This document shows positions 33,854 through 41,967 of a DNA stretch of 64,000 nt, piece by piece. The position numbers were made by a program, and so were the translations under genes. Every line of letters begins with the position of its first letter. Within the stretch, counting starts at the first letter, position 1. The notes beneath the pieces are model-generated. The model ran no database searches. It was not told the DNA's origin and saw only the letters and a program-made list of their open reading frames with translations. This DNA comes from CAZCPB01 sp044223975 (GTDB taxonomy: Bacteria; Planctomycetota; Phycisphaerae; Phycisphaerales; UBA1924). The stretch is from positions 40,420 to 104,419 of the forward strand of contig JBGALI010000020.1 in assembly GCA_044223975.1 (NCBI GenBank), in the 5' to 3' direction.

Positions 33854-34389
33854 CCGGATTCGTGCAGACACTGTGGGACCTGCTGCCGGCGGCCCTGCGC
33901 CCCAAGCCCGCGGCAGCGCCCCCGCGCCCGGTTCGCGTGCCCGCCCCACGGGCGAGCCGACCCAGGCGCAGCGCTGGCGGGGCGCAGGCGCGGTACGACG
34001 CGATCGTGTCGGAGATGCTCGCCCGCTACGGCGTGCGCGTGCGGAAGTGGCGAAAGAGCATGTCGGGCGTCGCGTGGGAGTTGACGTACCACGACGGCCG
34101 GGTCAAGCGGCTGATCGAAGCGCCCAAGCCCAAGAGCCCGATGTCGCTGGCGATCTTCCTGCACGAGATCGGGCACCACGCCATCGGGTTCAACGTGTAC
34201 AAGCCCCGCTGCCTGGAGGAGTACCACGCGTGGGCGTTCGCGGTGCGGGCGATGGAGGAACGCGGCCTTGAAGTAACCGACCGCGTGCACACGCGCATGC
34301 GAAAGTCGCTGAAGTACGCCGGGGAGAAGGCGGTGCGGCGCGGGATCAAGAAGCTGCCCGACGAGATCGTGCGGTTCATGCACGGCTGA
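33850..34389 (+). CDS. Small zincin-like protein with HExxH motif
   Basis: 179 residues, overlapping fmt by ATGA. The first 50 residues are Pro/Arg-rich. The core has IFLHEIGHHAIGF (HExxH at about 105-109) followed 14 residues later by LEEYHAWAFAV, a spacing and sequence reminiscent of the third ligand helix of ImmA/IrrE-type metallopeptidases (EExxAxxFA). It ends with a basic helical segment. No signal peptide, so presumably cytoplasmic. The substrate is unknown. Coupling to def and fmt suggests, without proof, a role linked to translation initiation or N-terminal processing. Confidence 0.75.
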   Translation: MTGFVQTLWDLLPAALRPKPAAAPPRPVRVPAPRASRPRRSAGGAQARYDAIVSEMLARYGVRVRKWRKSMSGVAWELTYHDGRVKRLIEAPKPKSPMSLAIFLHEIGHHAIGFNVYKPRCLEEYHAWAFAVRAMEERGLEVTDRVHTRMRKSLKYAGEKAVRRGIKKLPDEIVRFMHG

Positions 34390-34399
34390 TCGCGCGTTC

Positions 34400-34413
34400 C
34401 CGGCTTCGGCCGG
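34400..34413. terminator. UUCG-capped hairpin between convergent genes
   Basis: CCGGC-TTCG-GCCGG lies in the 32-nt gap between two convergent stop codons. The stem is short and no T-run follows, so termination is only a possibility. Confidence 0.3.
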
Positions 34414-34421
34414 CGGCCGCG

Positions 34422-35774
34422 TCAGTCCACGGTGGTCGCGGGGACCGCCGGCCAGAATCGGATCCACAGGTAGTAGACGGGTATTCCCGCGACGAGCAGC
34501 CCGATCCAAGGGAGCGTCTGACCGGGTGATTGATAGATGGACATGCCCGTCATGACCGCTGACGCCAGAATAAACAGAGCCGGCACCGCCGGGTACCCCC
34601 AGCAGCGGTACGGACGCGGGACGTCGGGGCGCTTGATGCGCAGGATGAAGATGGCGGCGGCGGCGAGACCGTAGAAGATCCACATCGTGAATATGAACGT
34701 GTCGGCCATCTGCTGAAAATCACGGAGCAACCAGAGCGCCGTGATCGAGAGGGCCAGTTGCGACCACAGGGCTACGGCCGGGGTCTCGTAGCGGGGATGA
34801 ACCCGGCCGAGAAACCTGAACAAAAGCCCGTCTCGCGCCTGACCGAAAGTCACGCGAGCGCCGGTCAGGATGCTGCCGTGCGTAGAGCCCAGGGTTGAAA
34901 CCAAGACAAGAACGACCACCGCAACTCCCGCGGCCGGGCCGACGATCCGCTCCATGACCAGGGGCCCGACGGTCGTGGTCGCCGCCATCTCGGGCAGGGG
35001 CACCATGTACATGTACACCGCGTTCACCGCAACGTAGAGGAGCGTGACTGCGGCCGTCCCCGCGAGGTAGATGCGCGGCAACCTCCGCTGCGGTTGCTCG
35101 ACCTCCCCGGCGATGGCGCCCACGTCGCTCCAGCCGTCGTAGGTCCACATGATGCTGAACATGACGGGCACGATCGCCAGGCCCACGCTCTTGGGCGCGG
35201 CCACGGCAGTGAAATTCGCGGAAGAGCCCTTCATCAGTGCCACGCCCAGGACCACGATCGCGATCAGGGCAAGACCTTTGACGCTGGTGAGCAGTCCGGC
35301 GACGCCCGTGCCCAGACGGACGCCCCGTACGTTGATCACTGTCAGGACCACCAGAATCACGGTGGTGATCCACCTTGCGTCCCAGTTCGTACCCAGCAGC
35401 TTGTTGACGTGCTCGCCGAAAACGACGGCGATGCCCGCGGCCGCCGCAGGCTTGGTGATGAGCATGTACGTCCAGCCGAACACGAAGGCCAGTGGCCGGC
35501 CGAATCCCTCTCTCAGGAAAACGTACACACCGCCGGACTGCGGGTACATCGTGGCCAGTTCCGAGTACGTCAACGCGCCGAAGAGCGAGAGCACGCCGCC
35601 GAATAGCCACATCAGCAGGATGAGAAGCGGGCTTCCCATTTCCTGGGCGATCGAGGTCGGGGTCCGGAAGATTCCGCTCCCCACGATGATCCCCACCATC
35701 ACCGCCGAGGCGCCCCAGAAGCCGATGCGGCGGGGAAGGTCTCGGGGCGCGGCGGAAGGTGCTGGGTCGGGCAT
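34422..35774 (-). CDS. APC-family amino acid permease
   Basis: 450 residues with about 12 hydrophobic segments, the normal size and topology for amino acid-polyamine-organocation transporters. The first helix has the family substrate loop VGIIVGSGIFRTP (GSGIF), and helix 6 shows MFSIMWTYDGWSDVGAIAGE, typical of the LAT/YfnA-like subgroup. Inner-membrane uptake or exchange of amino acids is expected; the substrate cannot be told. It stands alone. TACACT lies 7 nt before the ATG. Confidence 0.85.
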   Translation of the reverse strand: MPDPAPSAAPRDLPRRIGFWGASAVMVGIIVGSGIFRTPTSIAQEMGSPLLILLMWLFGGVLSLFGALTYSELATMYPQSGGVYVFLREGFGRPLAFVFGWTYMLITKPAAAAGIAVVFGEHVNKLLGTNWDARWITTVILVVLTVINVRGVRLGTGVAGLLTSVKGLALIAIVVLGVALMKGSSANFTAVAAPKSVGLAIVPVMFSIMWTYDGWSDVGAIAGEVEQPQRRLPRIYLAGTAAVTLLYVAVNAVYMYMVPLPEMAATTTVGPLVMERIVGPAAGVAVVVLVLVSTLGSTHGSILTGARVTFGQARDGLLFRFLGRVHPRYETPAVALWSQLALSITALWLLRDFQQMADTFIFTMWIFYGLAAAAIFILRIKRPDVPRPYRCWGYPAVPALFILASAVMTGMSIYQSPGQTLPWIGLLVAGIPVYYLWIRFWPAVPATTVD

Positions 35775-35781
35775 CGGGCGG

Positions 35782-35787
35782 AGTGTA
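35782..35787 (-). promoter_or_regulatory. TACACT, -10-like hexamer 7 nt before permease start
   Basis: Minus-strand TACACT ends 7 nt before the ATG at 35774, with no Shine-Dalgarno between. Candidate leaderless promoter. Confidence 0.35.
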
Positions 35788-35811
35788 CCGGGTAATCACC
35801 GGGCCGCCGGG

Positions 35812-37200
35812 TCAGAAGCAGCCGCGGACGAATGCGTCCACAAAGGAGTCGAAGTCGACCCCGTTGAGAAACGTGTCGTGATCGAAGTCCGCACGGATAT
35901 CCCCCGCGACGAACCACGCGACGAAGTCATCGAAGTCGACCCCGTTCACGAAGCCGTTGCCGTCGATGTCTGCAGGGCAGACGTGCTCGGCCAGCGCGAT
36001 GACCGCCGCGAGCGTGAGCTTGCCGGTCGGCACGATCGCGCTGGGCGGCATCACGAACGGGCCCTGGGTCAGCTCGATCGTCCAGGCGGGCACGTTGAGT
36101 TCGCCGTAGAACCAATCGGGCGTCGAGCCGCTGGTCGCGTACAGCGTGGTGTTGCAGATGCCGACGGTGTACCGGACCCCGCGCGACGCCAGAATCGCCG
36201 CCTTCATGGCGTTGCCGACGGACGTGTACGAGCCGATGGTCGTCGGCGGCGTCGGTGTGTACCCCCACGGAGAGAGCACGAGTTGGCCGTAGCTGTGAAA
36301 GTCGATGGCGGCCATGAGCCCCGGGATCTGCAGGATGTAGTCCCGCATCGCGGCGGTCTCGGGCTCAGAGAACGGGGCGGTGCCCCGGTACGTGTCGCTC
36401 GAGGCCGAAGCGCTCGAGCCCGCCATTCCCCACTTGTAGCCCCAGTTGCGGTTGAGGTCGACGCCGTACACCTTGTCGAAGACCACACGCGCGTTCTTCC
36501 TCCAGTAGCGATCGGTGGTCCACGTGATGTTGTACCCGTCGGGGTTCACGACCGGGATGAGGTAGATCACGAACGAATCGAGCAGATTCGTGATCTCAGG
36601 ATCGGTCCCGTACCCATTCGAGAGCGCGTCGGCCAGGTACATCACCGAGGCGACCGAGATCCATTCGCGGGCGTGCTGCGTCGCGTCGAAGAACAGCGCC
36701 GGCTTGCCCTCGGCGCTCGACAGCCCGGAGATCCTGAGCGCGAAGATCTCACGCCCCTCGAGCGAGTGCCCGACCGATTGGCGTTCAACCACACCCGGGT
36801 GGTTCGCGGCCAGCAGATCGCAGTAGGTGCTGACCTGGTCGAGCGGCTTGAAGTCATCAAACCAGGAACGCCCGCCCGGCCCGCCGCCCCGCAACCGCGC
36901 ACGCTCTTCGTCGACCGGTTTCTGGAGGTCGTCGATCACGACCTCGTAGACGACGCCGGCCCGGTCCAATGCCGCCAATTCCTGCCCGCTGACGCGGTAG
37001 TCCGCGTCCAATCCAACCCCGATCTCGTGCGACCAGCAATCCGGCGAAATCCGTTCGAGCACCGTGATAGTGCGCGGTGAATCAAGGTGGACCCGGACCA
37101 GCTTCTGACCGTCGTACCGGGCAAGCGGCTCGTCGTGCGACGGGGCGGTCTGCGCCACCAAAACGGACGCCATGCAATGGCCGATACAAAGTGCGTTCAC
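35812..37200 (-). CDS. Secreted M14 zinc carboxypeptidase with dockerin-like tail
   Basis: 462 residues from the GTG at 37200 (AAGGGG ribosome site 5-6 nt upstream); ATG 37173 is an alternative. A short hydrophobic leader, then a propeptide-like region, then the carboxypeptidase A-type domain: DATQHAREWISVA (zinc His and Glu), NPDGYNITW and DLNRNWGYKW (substrate Arg/Asn), AAIDFHSYGQL (third zinc ligand) and AWTIELTQG (catalytic Glu). The last 50 residues hold two calcium-loop repeats (DIDGNGFVNGVDFDDF and DFDHDTFLNGVDFDSF) ending in GCF, a dockerin-like tail common on secreted planctomycete proteins. It probably cleaves C-terminal residues from peptides outside the cytoplasm. Confidence 0.88.
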   Translation of the reverse strand: MNALCIGHCMASVLVAQTAPSHDEPLARYDGQKLVRVHLDSPRTITVLERISPDCWSHEIGVGLDADYRVSGQELAALDRAGVVYEVVIDDLQKPVDEERARLRGGGPGGRSWFDDFKPLDQVSTYCDLLAANHPGVVERQSVGHSLEGREIFALRISGLSSAEGKPALFFDATQHAREWISVASVMYLADALSNGYGTDPEITNLLDSFVIYLIPVVNPDGYNITWTTDRYWRKNARVVFDKVYGVDLNRNWGYKWGMAGSSASASSDTYRGTAPFSEPETAAMRDYILQIPGLMAAIDFHSYGQLVLSPWGYTPTPPTTIGSYTSVGNAMKAAILASRGVRYTVGICNTTLYATSGSTPDWFYGELNVPAWTIELTQGPFVMPPSAIVPTGKLTLAAVIALAEHVCPADIDGNGFVNGVDFDDFVAWFVAGDIRADFDHDTFLNGVDFDSFVDAFVRGCF

Positions 37201-37381
37201 GAGGGCCCCTTGAGTGTCAGAATAACCGCCCACGCCCCACGTTGCGCACGAGAAAGCGAGTTTCCGGTCTTGAAATGTCGCCCCTTGGAATTCCCCGGTT
37301 CGGTGGCTTCGTCCTTGGGACCAGCTTCCCGCCCGCCGATCCTGCGAAGCACCTCGAGTCACGAACAATCGTGTTTTCTCG

Positions 37382-37387
37382 TACGAT
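37382..37387 (+). promoter_or_regulatory. Possible -10 (TACGAT) for the ABC importer operon
   Basis: TACGAT lies 47 nt before the ATG at 37435, leaving a short leader with a GGAAGGA ribosome site. Just upstream is the inverted repeat CACGA-ACAA-TCGTG (37360-37373), a possible operator. No convincing -35. Confidence 0.3.
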
Positions 37388-37434
37388 GACCACCGATCTC
37401 CCCTCCCGCTCCTCATCCCCGGAAGGAATCAGGA

Positions 37435-38517
37435 ATGACCCTCCGACCTGGAAACTCCTCTTCAAGCAGCCGCGTCGGGCGCTTTGCCACCCGGACATTC
37501 GGCGCGATCGCCTTGTGCGCGACGGTGTTCACATCTGCGCCAGCGGTTGCCGGCGAAGGGTCGACCCGCTCCGCCGATGAGGTCCGCCTTGGATACTTCG
37601 CCAACGTCACGCACGCGCAAGCGGTGCTCGGCGTCGATTCGGGCGACTTTGCCGCGGCCGTCGCGCCCGCCAAGCTGACGACCCGCATCTTCAACGCCGG
37701 CCCCTCGCTCGTGGAGGCCCTCTTCGCCGGCGAGATCGACATCGGCTACGTCGGTCCGAGCCCGGCGCTGAACGCCCACCTGCAGAGCCGCGGCAAGGGA
37801 ATCCGCGTCATCGCCGGCGTCGCGGCCAACGGCGTCGTGATTGTGGCTCGCGCCGGTGCGGGCATCGAGAAAATGGAGGACCTGAAGGGCAAGCGGGTTG
37901 CGACGCCCCAGCTCGGCAACACCCAGGACGTCTCCGCGCGGCACTACCTGCTCAAGGTGCTCGGGCAGTCCAACACCGACAACGTGATCCCGGTCCCCAA
38001 TTCGGAACAGGCGTCGATGATGTCGCGCGGGGAGATCGACGCGGCGTGGGCGGTCGAACCGTGGGGATCGCGCCTGATCGCCGATGCGGGCGCGAAGGCG
38101 ATCGGTGAGGAGAAGGATCTTTGGCCCGACAAGACGTTTGTGCTGACGCTCATCGTCGTGTCGCCGGAGTACCTGGCCAACCACGCCGACGTAGTCGAGA
38201 AGCTTCTTGAATCGCACTGCGCATGGACCTCGCGGCTGGTTGCCGATCCGTCGAAGCACGCCGCTCAGCTCGAGAGTGCGCTCGAGAAGCTCACGGGCAA
38301 GAAACTTTCGTCCAAGATCATCACCGACTCCCTGGCGCGCGTGAAGTTCACGAACGACCCTCTTCCCGAGTCGATGAAGACCTTTGCGCAGTGGGCGTTT
38401 GACCTCGGGCACGCCAAGGGCGTGCCCAACGTCAACACGCTGGTGGACACGTCCCTGCTCGCTCGGGTGCAGTCCAAGATCGGATCGCCCGAAAAGGTTC
38501 CGGGCCCCCCGAAGTGA
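37435..38517 (+). CDS. ABC transporter substrate-binding protein, NMT1/SsuA-type
   Basis: 360 residues. Signal peptide with core TFGAIALCATVFTSAPAVAG (cleavage near residue 40). The mature part begins VRLGYFANVTHAQAVLGVDSG and contains LVEALFAGEIDIGYVGPSPA, the standard pattern of nitrate/sulfonate/taurine binding proteins. LKGKRVATPQLGNTQDVSARH and EIDAAWAVEPWG are further family landmarks. It captures a small oxyanion or organosulfur/nitrogen compound in the periplasm for the ATPase and permease that follow. The exact substrate is not evident, since no sulfonatase or nitrate reductase gene is nearby. Confidence 0.88.
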   Translation: MTLRPGNSSSSSRVGRFATRTFGAIALCATVFTSAPAVAGEGSTRSADEVRLGYFANVTHAQAVLGVDSGDFAAAVAPAKLTTRIFNAGPSLVEALFAGEIDIGYVGPSPALNAHLQSRGKGIRVIAGVAANGVVIVARAGAGIEKMEDLKGKRVATPQLGNTQDVSARHYLLKVLGQSNTDNVIPVPNSEQASMMSRGEIDAAWAVEPWGSRLIADAGAKAIGEEKDLWPDKTFVLTLIVVSPEYLANHADVVEKLLESHCAWTSRLVADPSKHAAQLESALEKLTGKKLSSKIITDSLARVKFTNDPLPESMKTFAQWAFDLGHAKGVPNVNTLVDTSLLARVQSKIGSPEKVPGPPK

Positions 38518-38534
38518 AGCGAGAATGAACCGGC

Positions 38535-39386
38535 ATGAGCAACGGCCCCGCTGGCCCCAACCCGGCTGAATCGACCCCACGTGCACGGGGGCTGGATGCG
38601 GCCGCCCGCGGTCGATTGGAACTGCTCGGGGTGCAGCAGCGTTTCACGGGTTCTTCGGCGATCATCATCGACAATATCACGCTCCGGTGCGAGCCGGGAG
38701 AGTTCGTGGTCGTGGTCGGGCCCAGCGGCTGCGGCAAGAGCACGCTGCTCAACATCGCGGCGGGTATGTTGCAGCCCGAGCGCGGGCAGGCGCTGCTCGA
38801 CGGGCGGCCCATCCTTGGACCCGGCCCCGACCGGGCGATGGTCTTCCAGGAGCACGGACTCTTCCCTTGGCTCACGGCCGCGCAGAACGTCGGGTTCGGC
38901 CTGCGCATGCTGCGCGTTCCGGTCGCGGAGCGTGAGGAGCGGGTCTCCGCGGCCTTGAAGATGGTCAATCTCTCGCACGCCGGCGGGAAGCTCGTCCACG
39001 AGCTCTCAGGAGGGATGCGTCAACGTGTGTCCATCGCCCGAGCCCTGGTCGTCGACCCGGCGGTGCTCCTGATGGACGAGCCGTTCGCCGCTCTCGACGC
39101 CCAGACCCGCACCCTGCTGCACGGCCAGCTCCAGCAGGTGTGGTCGGGCACGGGCAAAACCGTGTTGTTTGTGACGCACTCCGTGGGAGAGGCGGTGCGC
39201 CTGGCGGATCGCGTGATCGTCATGAGCTCTCACCCGGGCCGCATCCGCAAAGAGTTCCCGATCACCCTCGCACACCCGCGCCCGATGGACAGCCCTCAGC
39301 TCAGCGAGATCGGCCGCCTCGTCCGTGCCGAGATCCAGGAGGAGGTCAGCCGTGTCAACGCCGAATTTGAAGCCGGCGCTCGTTAG
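38535..39386 (+). CDS. ABC transporter ATP-binding protein
   Basis: 283 residues. Walker A GPSGCGKST, Q-loop MVFQEHGLFPWLTAAQNV (typical of SsuB/TauB/NrtD ATPases), signature LSGGMRQRVSIARALV, Walker B VLLMDEPFAALDAQTR and switch His in FVTHSVGEAV. The N-terminal 35 residues are a polar extension. It energises import by the adjacent permease and lies 17 nt after the binding-protein gene. Its 3' end overlaps the permease start by 35 nt. Confidence 0.93.
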   Translation: MSNGPAGPNPAESTPRARGLDAAARGRLELLGVQQRFTGSSAIIIDNITLRCEPGEFVVVVGPSGCGKSTLLNIAAGMLQPERGQALLDGRPILGPGPDRAMVFQEHGLFPWLTAAQNVGFGLRMLRVPVAEREERVSAALKMVNLSHAGGKLVHELSGGMRQRVSIARALVVDPAVLLMDEPFAALDAQTRTLLHGQLQQVWSGTGKTVLFVTHSVGEAVRLADRVIVMSSHPGRIRKEFPITLAHPRPMDSPQLSEIGRLVRAEIQEEVSRVNAEFEAGAR

Positions 39387-40242
39387 AGCGGCGAAGCTGA
39401 CGCTCGTATGGGTGCTGGCGCTCTCGCTCTGGGAGGGCGCGTACCGCGCGGTGCAGTGGAAGGCCTGGGTATTCCCCGCGCCGTCGCACGTGCTGGACGC
39501 CACGCTGGCGATGCTCAACATCCGCACGTACTTCGGAGAGGAACTTCACAAGGGCTGGCCGCTCAAGAGTGACGCCGAGGCGGGGGCGCCGGAACAGCGC
39601 AGCGGCTCGGTGTTCGAGAGCCCGCTCGTGCGCGCCCTGCCCGTGAGCGGCGGCCGTCTGGCGATTGGGTTCTCGGTCTCGCTGGGGTTCGGGCTCGTGT
39701 TCGGGCTGGCCCTGTGGCGCCTCCCGTTTCTCAATTCACTTCTGGGGCCCGTGTTCCTGGGCCTCCAGACTCTTCCGAGCGTGTGCTGGGTGCCGCTGGC
39801 GATTCTCACGCTGGGGATCACCGAGTCAGGGATTCTGTTCGTGCTCGTGATGGGCAGCGTGTTCTCAATGGCGATCGCGATGCGCGACGGGCTGAGGACC
39901 CTACCGCCGACCTACAGCGCCGCCGGGAGGATGCTGGGCGCCCGCCGCACACGCCTGTACCTGTACGTGCTTCTCCCCGCGTGCCTCCCCGCGTTCGCGG
40001 GCACGCTGCGGCAGGGATTCTCGTTCGCGTGGCGCTCACTGCTGGGCGCCGAACTCATCCTTCTGACGCAGCGCCGCGGGCTGGGGTTCCTGCTCAACAT
40101 CGGGCGCGACTTCAACGACGTCGCCCAGGTCGTCGCCGTTATGCTCGTCATGATCGCTGTCGGCATGGCGATCGACCAGTGGGTTTTCGCGGTGATCGAG
40201 CACCGGATACGCCTGCGCTTCGGCCTCACGCAGGCACGCTGA
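39352..40242 (+). CDS. ABC transporter permease
   Basis: 296 residues from the GTG at 39352, which has an AGGAGGAGG ribosome site inside the end of the ATPase gene; an ATG at 39325 would be in frame but lacks this site. Six or so membrane helices. The EAA-type loop contacting the ATPase is AAGRMLGARRTRLYLYVLLP. It matches the SsuC/TauC/NrtB permease type. A charged insert after the first helix (about residues 50-85, SDAEAGAPEQRSGSVFESPL) is longer than usual. It is the last gene of the importer operon and converges with pdxH. Confidence 0.9.
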   Translation: MSTPNLKPALVRAAKLTLVWVLALSLWEGAYRAVQWKAWVFPAPSHVLDATLAMLNIRTYFGEELHKGWPLKSDAEAGAPEQRSGSVFESPLVRALPVSGGRLAIGFSVSLGFGLVFGLALWRLPFLNSLLGPVFLGLQTLPSVCWVPLAILTLGITESGILFVLVMGSVFSMAIAMRDGLRTLPPTYSAAGRMLGARRTRLYLYVLLPACLPAFAGTLRQGFSFAWRSLLGAELILLTQRRGLGFLLNIGRDFNDVAQVVAVMLVMIAVGMAIDQWVFAVIEHRIRLRFGLTQAR

Positions 40243-40262
40243 GCCCTCGGCCCGGTCCGTGG

Positions 40263-40967
40263 TCAGGGACACAACCGGGTGGAACGCCACGGTGTGCCCT
40301 CGAACCCTTCCGGCCGTGCCGTCAGTGTTCGACGCCATTCCGCGCGATCGTGCAGCCGCCCCGCGCCCATCGTCCACAGTTCTACACGGTCCGTCCACAG
40401 CCGGAAGCCACCCCAATGCGGCGGTTTCGGCACGTTGGGCGTGTGGCGTGACAGCGCCAGATCGGTCAGCGAGACGCCAAATCGGTCCATCACGGCGAGC
40501 AGCTTTTCGGCGAGCGCGGCACGCGACTCGAGCGGCTGGCTTTGATCGCTGGCCCACGCGCCCAGCCGCGAGAGCAACGGGCGCGAGGCAAAGTACGCCT
40601 GGGCTTCCGCCTCGTCGACCGCCGTCACCGGCCCGTGCATCCTGGCCTGGCGCGAATCGTGATCCCAAAAAAACACGACCTCGGCCCGGGGATTGGCTCC
40701 CACGTCGGCGGCCTTCCGACTGACGAGGTTCGTGAAATACGTCATCGTTCCGTTCGCGCCGTCAAGGCCGCGGCAAAGCACGACCCTCGCGGAGGGATCC
40801 CCGTCGGCCGAGCTCGTCGCGAGCACCACCGCCGTCGGGTTCGGCGTGTTCGATGCGTGGATCGCTTCACGCTGCCACGTCTCCAGAAGTTCAACGGGAT
40901 TTTCGGGCAGCGGGTCGGGCAGCCCCGGTGACAACCGGGCGAGAAGTTCAAGAACACGATTGGCCAT
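40263..40967 (-). CDS. pdxH: Pyridoxamine 5'-phosphate oxidase
   Basis: 234 residues, FMN-dependent split-barrel enzyme forming pyridoxal 5'-phosphate. DGDPSARVVLCRGLDG and YFTNLVSRKAADVGANPRAE are the FMN-binding strands, VFFWDHDSRQARMHGPV the central region, ASDQSQPLESR the phosphate/substrate loop, and WGGFRLWTDRVELWTMGAGRLHDR (split: GAGRLHDR) the C-terminal signature, ending RLCP. GGAG lies 8 nt before the ATG. A possible small gene precedes it by 30 nt. Confidence 0.94.
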   Translation of the reverse strand: MANRVLELLARLSPGLPDPLPENPVELLETWQREAIHASNTPNPTAVVLATSSADGDPSARVVLCRGLDGANGTMTYFTNLVSRKAADVGANPRAEVVFFWDHDSRQARMHGPVTAVDEAEAQAYFASRPLLSRLGAWASDQSQPLESRAALAEKLLAVMDRFGVSLTDLALSRHTPNVPKPPHWGGFRLWTDRVELWTMGAGRLHDRAEWRRTLTARPEGFEGTPWRSTRLCP

Positions 40968-40997
40968 GTCGATCGCTCCGGTCGGATACCACCGGCG

Positions 40998-41177
40998 TCA
41001 CATGCCGGCGAGCCGAGCGCCGATCGTAGCGACGCGATCGGAACCTCCCGACGGCCCGATCTTTGTCCCGTCTCGGGCCAGCACCGCGACGTCGGTGCTG
41101 GAGGAGTACTTGAGGGCAGCTTCGACGACGAGCGAGTGGGCCCGATCAAATGTCCGACGCGTGCGAGTGCGCAGCAT
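40998..41177 (-). CDS. Possible small protein upstream of pdxH
   Basis: 59 codons from the ATG at 41177 (GAGGCGG about 7 nt upstream), with G/C-rich third positions like its neighbours. The product begins MLRTRTRRTFDRAHSLVVEA and ends ATIGARLAGM; basic N-terminus, no membrane segment, no family recognised. It would be the first gene of a pdxH transcript. It could equally be chance open frame in the 316-bp gap between pdxH and the response-regulator gene. Confidence 0.3.
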   Translation of the reverse strand: MLRTRTRRTFDRAHSLVVEAALKYSSSTDVAVLARDGTKIGPSGGSDRVATIGARLAGM

Positions 41178-41233
41178 GAAATCCGCCTCATCCCTGCCGC
41201 GTAACTTAGCCTTTCGATTGGAATTTCTCGCCT

Positions 41234-41239
41234 TATACT
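41234..41239 (+). promoter_or_regulatory. Possible -10 (TATACT) of the two-component operon
   Basis: TATACT lies 44 nt before the response-regulator ATG in a locally A/T-rich stretch (41190-41240). No matching -35 at 16-18 nt. Confidence 0.4.
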
Positions 41240-41283
41240 GCGCGGAGTGCCCCGCGACCGGAACACGAACGGGGAGGCAACGG

Positions 41284-41967
41284 ATGCGAGTGCTGATCGT
41301 TGAAGACAACCCCAAAATGGCCGCGGCCATTCAGAAGGGGCTGCACGAACAGGGCTTCTCGACCGACGTCGCGCACTCGGGGTTCGAGGGCGAGGACCTC
41401 GGGGCCTCCGGCGCGTACGACGTCGTGGTGCTCGATCTCATGCTGGCGGACCGCGACGGCGTCGAGGTGTGCCGGAACCTCCGCCGCCGGGGCGCCAGGT
41501 CCAAGGTCCTGATGTTGACTGCCCTGAGCGGCACCAGCGACAAGGTGGCGGGCCTGGACGCGGGCGCGGACGACTACATGACCAAGCCGTTCGAGTTCGA
41601 GGAACTGCTCGCGCGGATCCGCGCGCTGCTGCGACGCGGCGAGGCGTCCGAGTCACGCTACCTCCGCTGCGACGATCTCGAGCTGGACCTCTACACGCGC
41701 ATCGCGCACCGGGCGGGCCAGACCGTTGAGCTGTCGAACCGGGAGTTTTCGCTCCTGGAGTATCTGATGCGCAACCCGGACCGTGTGGTGTCTCGCGCCC
41801 AGATCGGCGAGAAGGTCTGGGACATGAACTTCGAGGCCACGAGCAACGTCGTGGACGTGTACGTATCAACGCTCCGTCGGAAGCTCGACCGCGAGTTCGC
41901 ACGCACGCTGATCCACACGGTGAAGGGCGTGGGCTACCGGTTCGGGGTCGTGGACGTGCCGTCATGA
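41284..41967 (+). CDS. OmpR-family response regulator
   Basis: 227 residues from the ATG at 41284 (GGGGAGG ribosome site). Receiver domain: acidic VEDN, phospho-acceptor Asp in VVVLDLMLADRDG (about residue 51), conserved Thr in MLTALSG and Lys in MTKPFEFEELLARI. The C-terminal winged helix (about 130-222) has RAQIGEKVWDMNFEATSNVV then VYVSTLRRKLD and GVGYRFG. It is a DNA-binding transcription regulator of CusR/CzcR/QseB type by resemblance. Coupled by ATGA to its sensor kinase. The input signal and targets are unknown; the RND efflux operon at 46021-51908 is a reasonable but unproven target. Confidence 0.92.
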   Translation: MRVLIVEDNPKMAAAIQKGLHEQGFSTDVAHSGFEGEDLGASGAYDVVVLDLMLADRDGVEVCRNLRRRGARSKVLMLTALSGTSDKVAGLDAGADDYMTKPFEFEELLARIRALLRRGEASESRYLRCDDLELDLYTRIAHRAGQTVELSNREFSLLEYLMRNPDRVVSRAQIGEKVWDMNFEATSNVVDVYVSTLRRKLDREFARTLIHTVKGVGYRFGVVDVPS

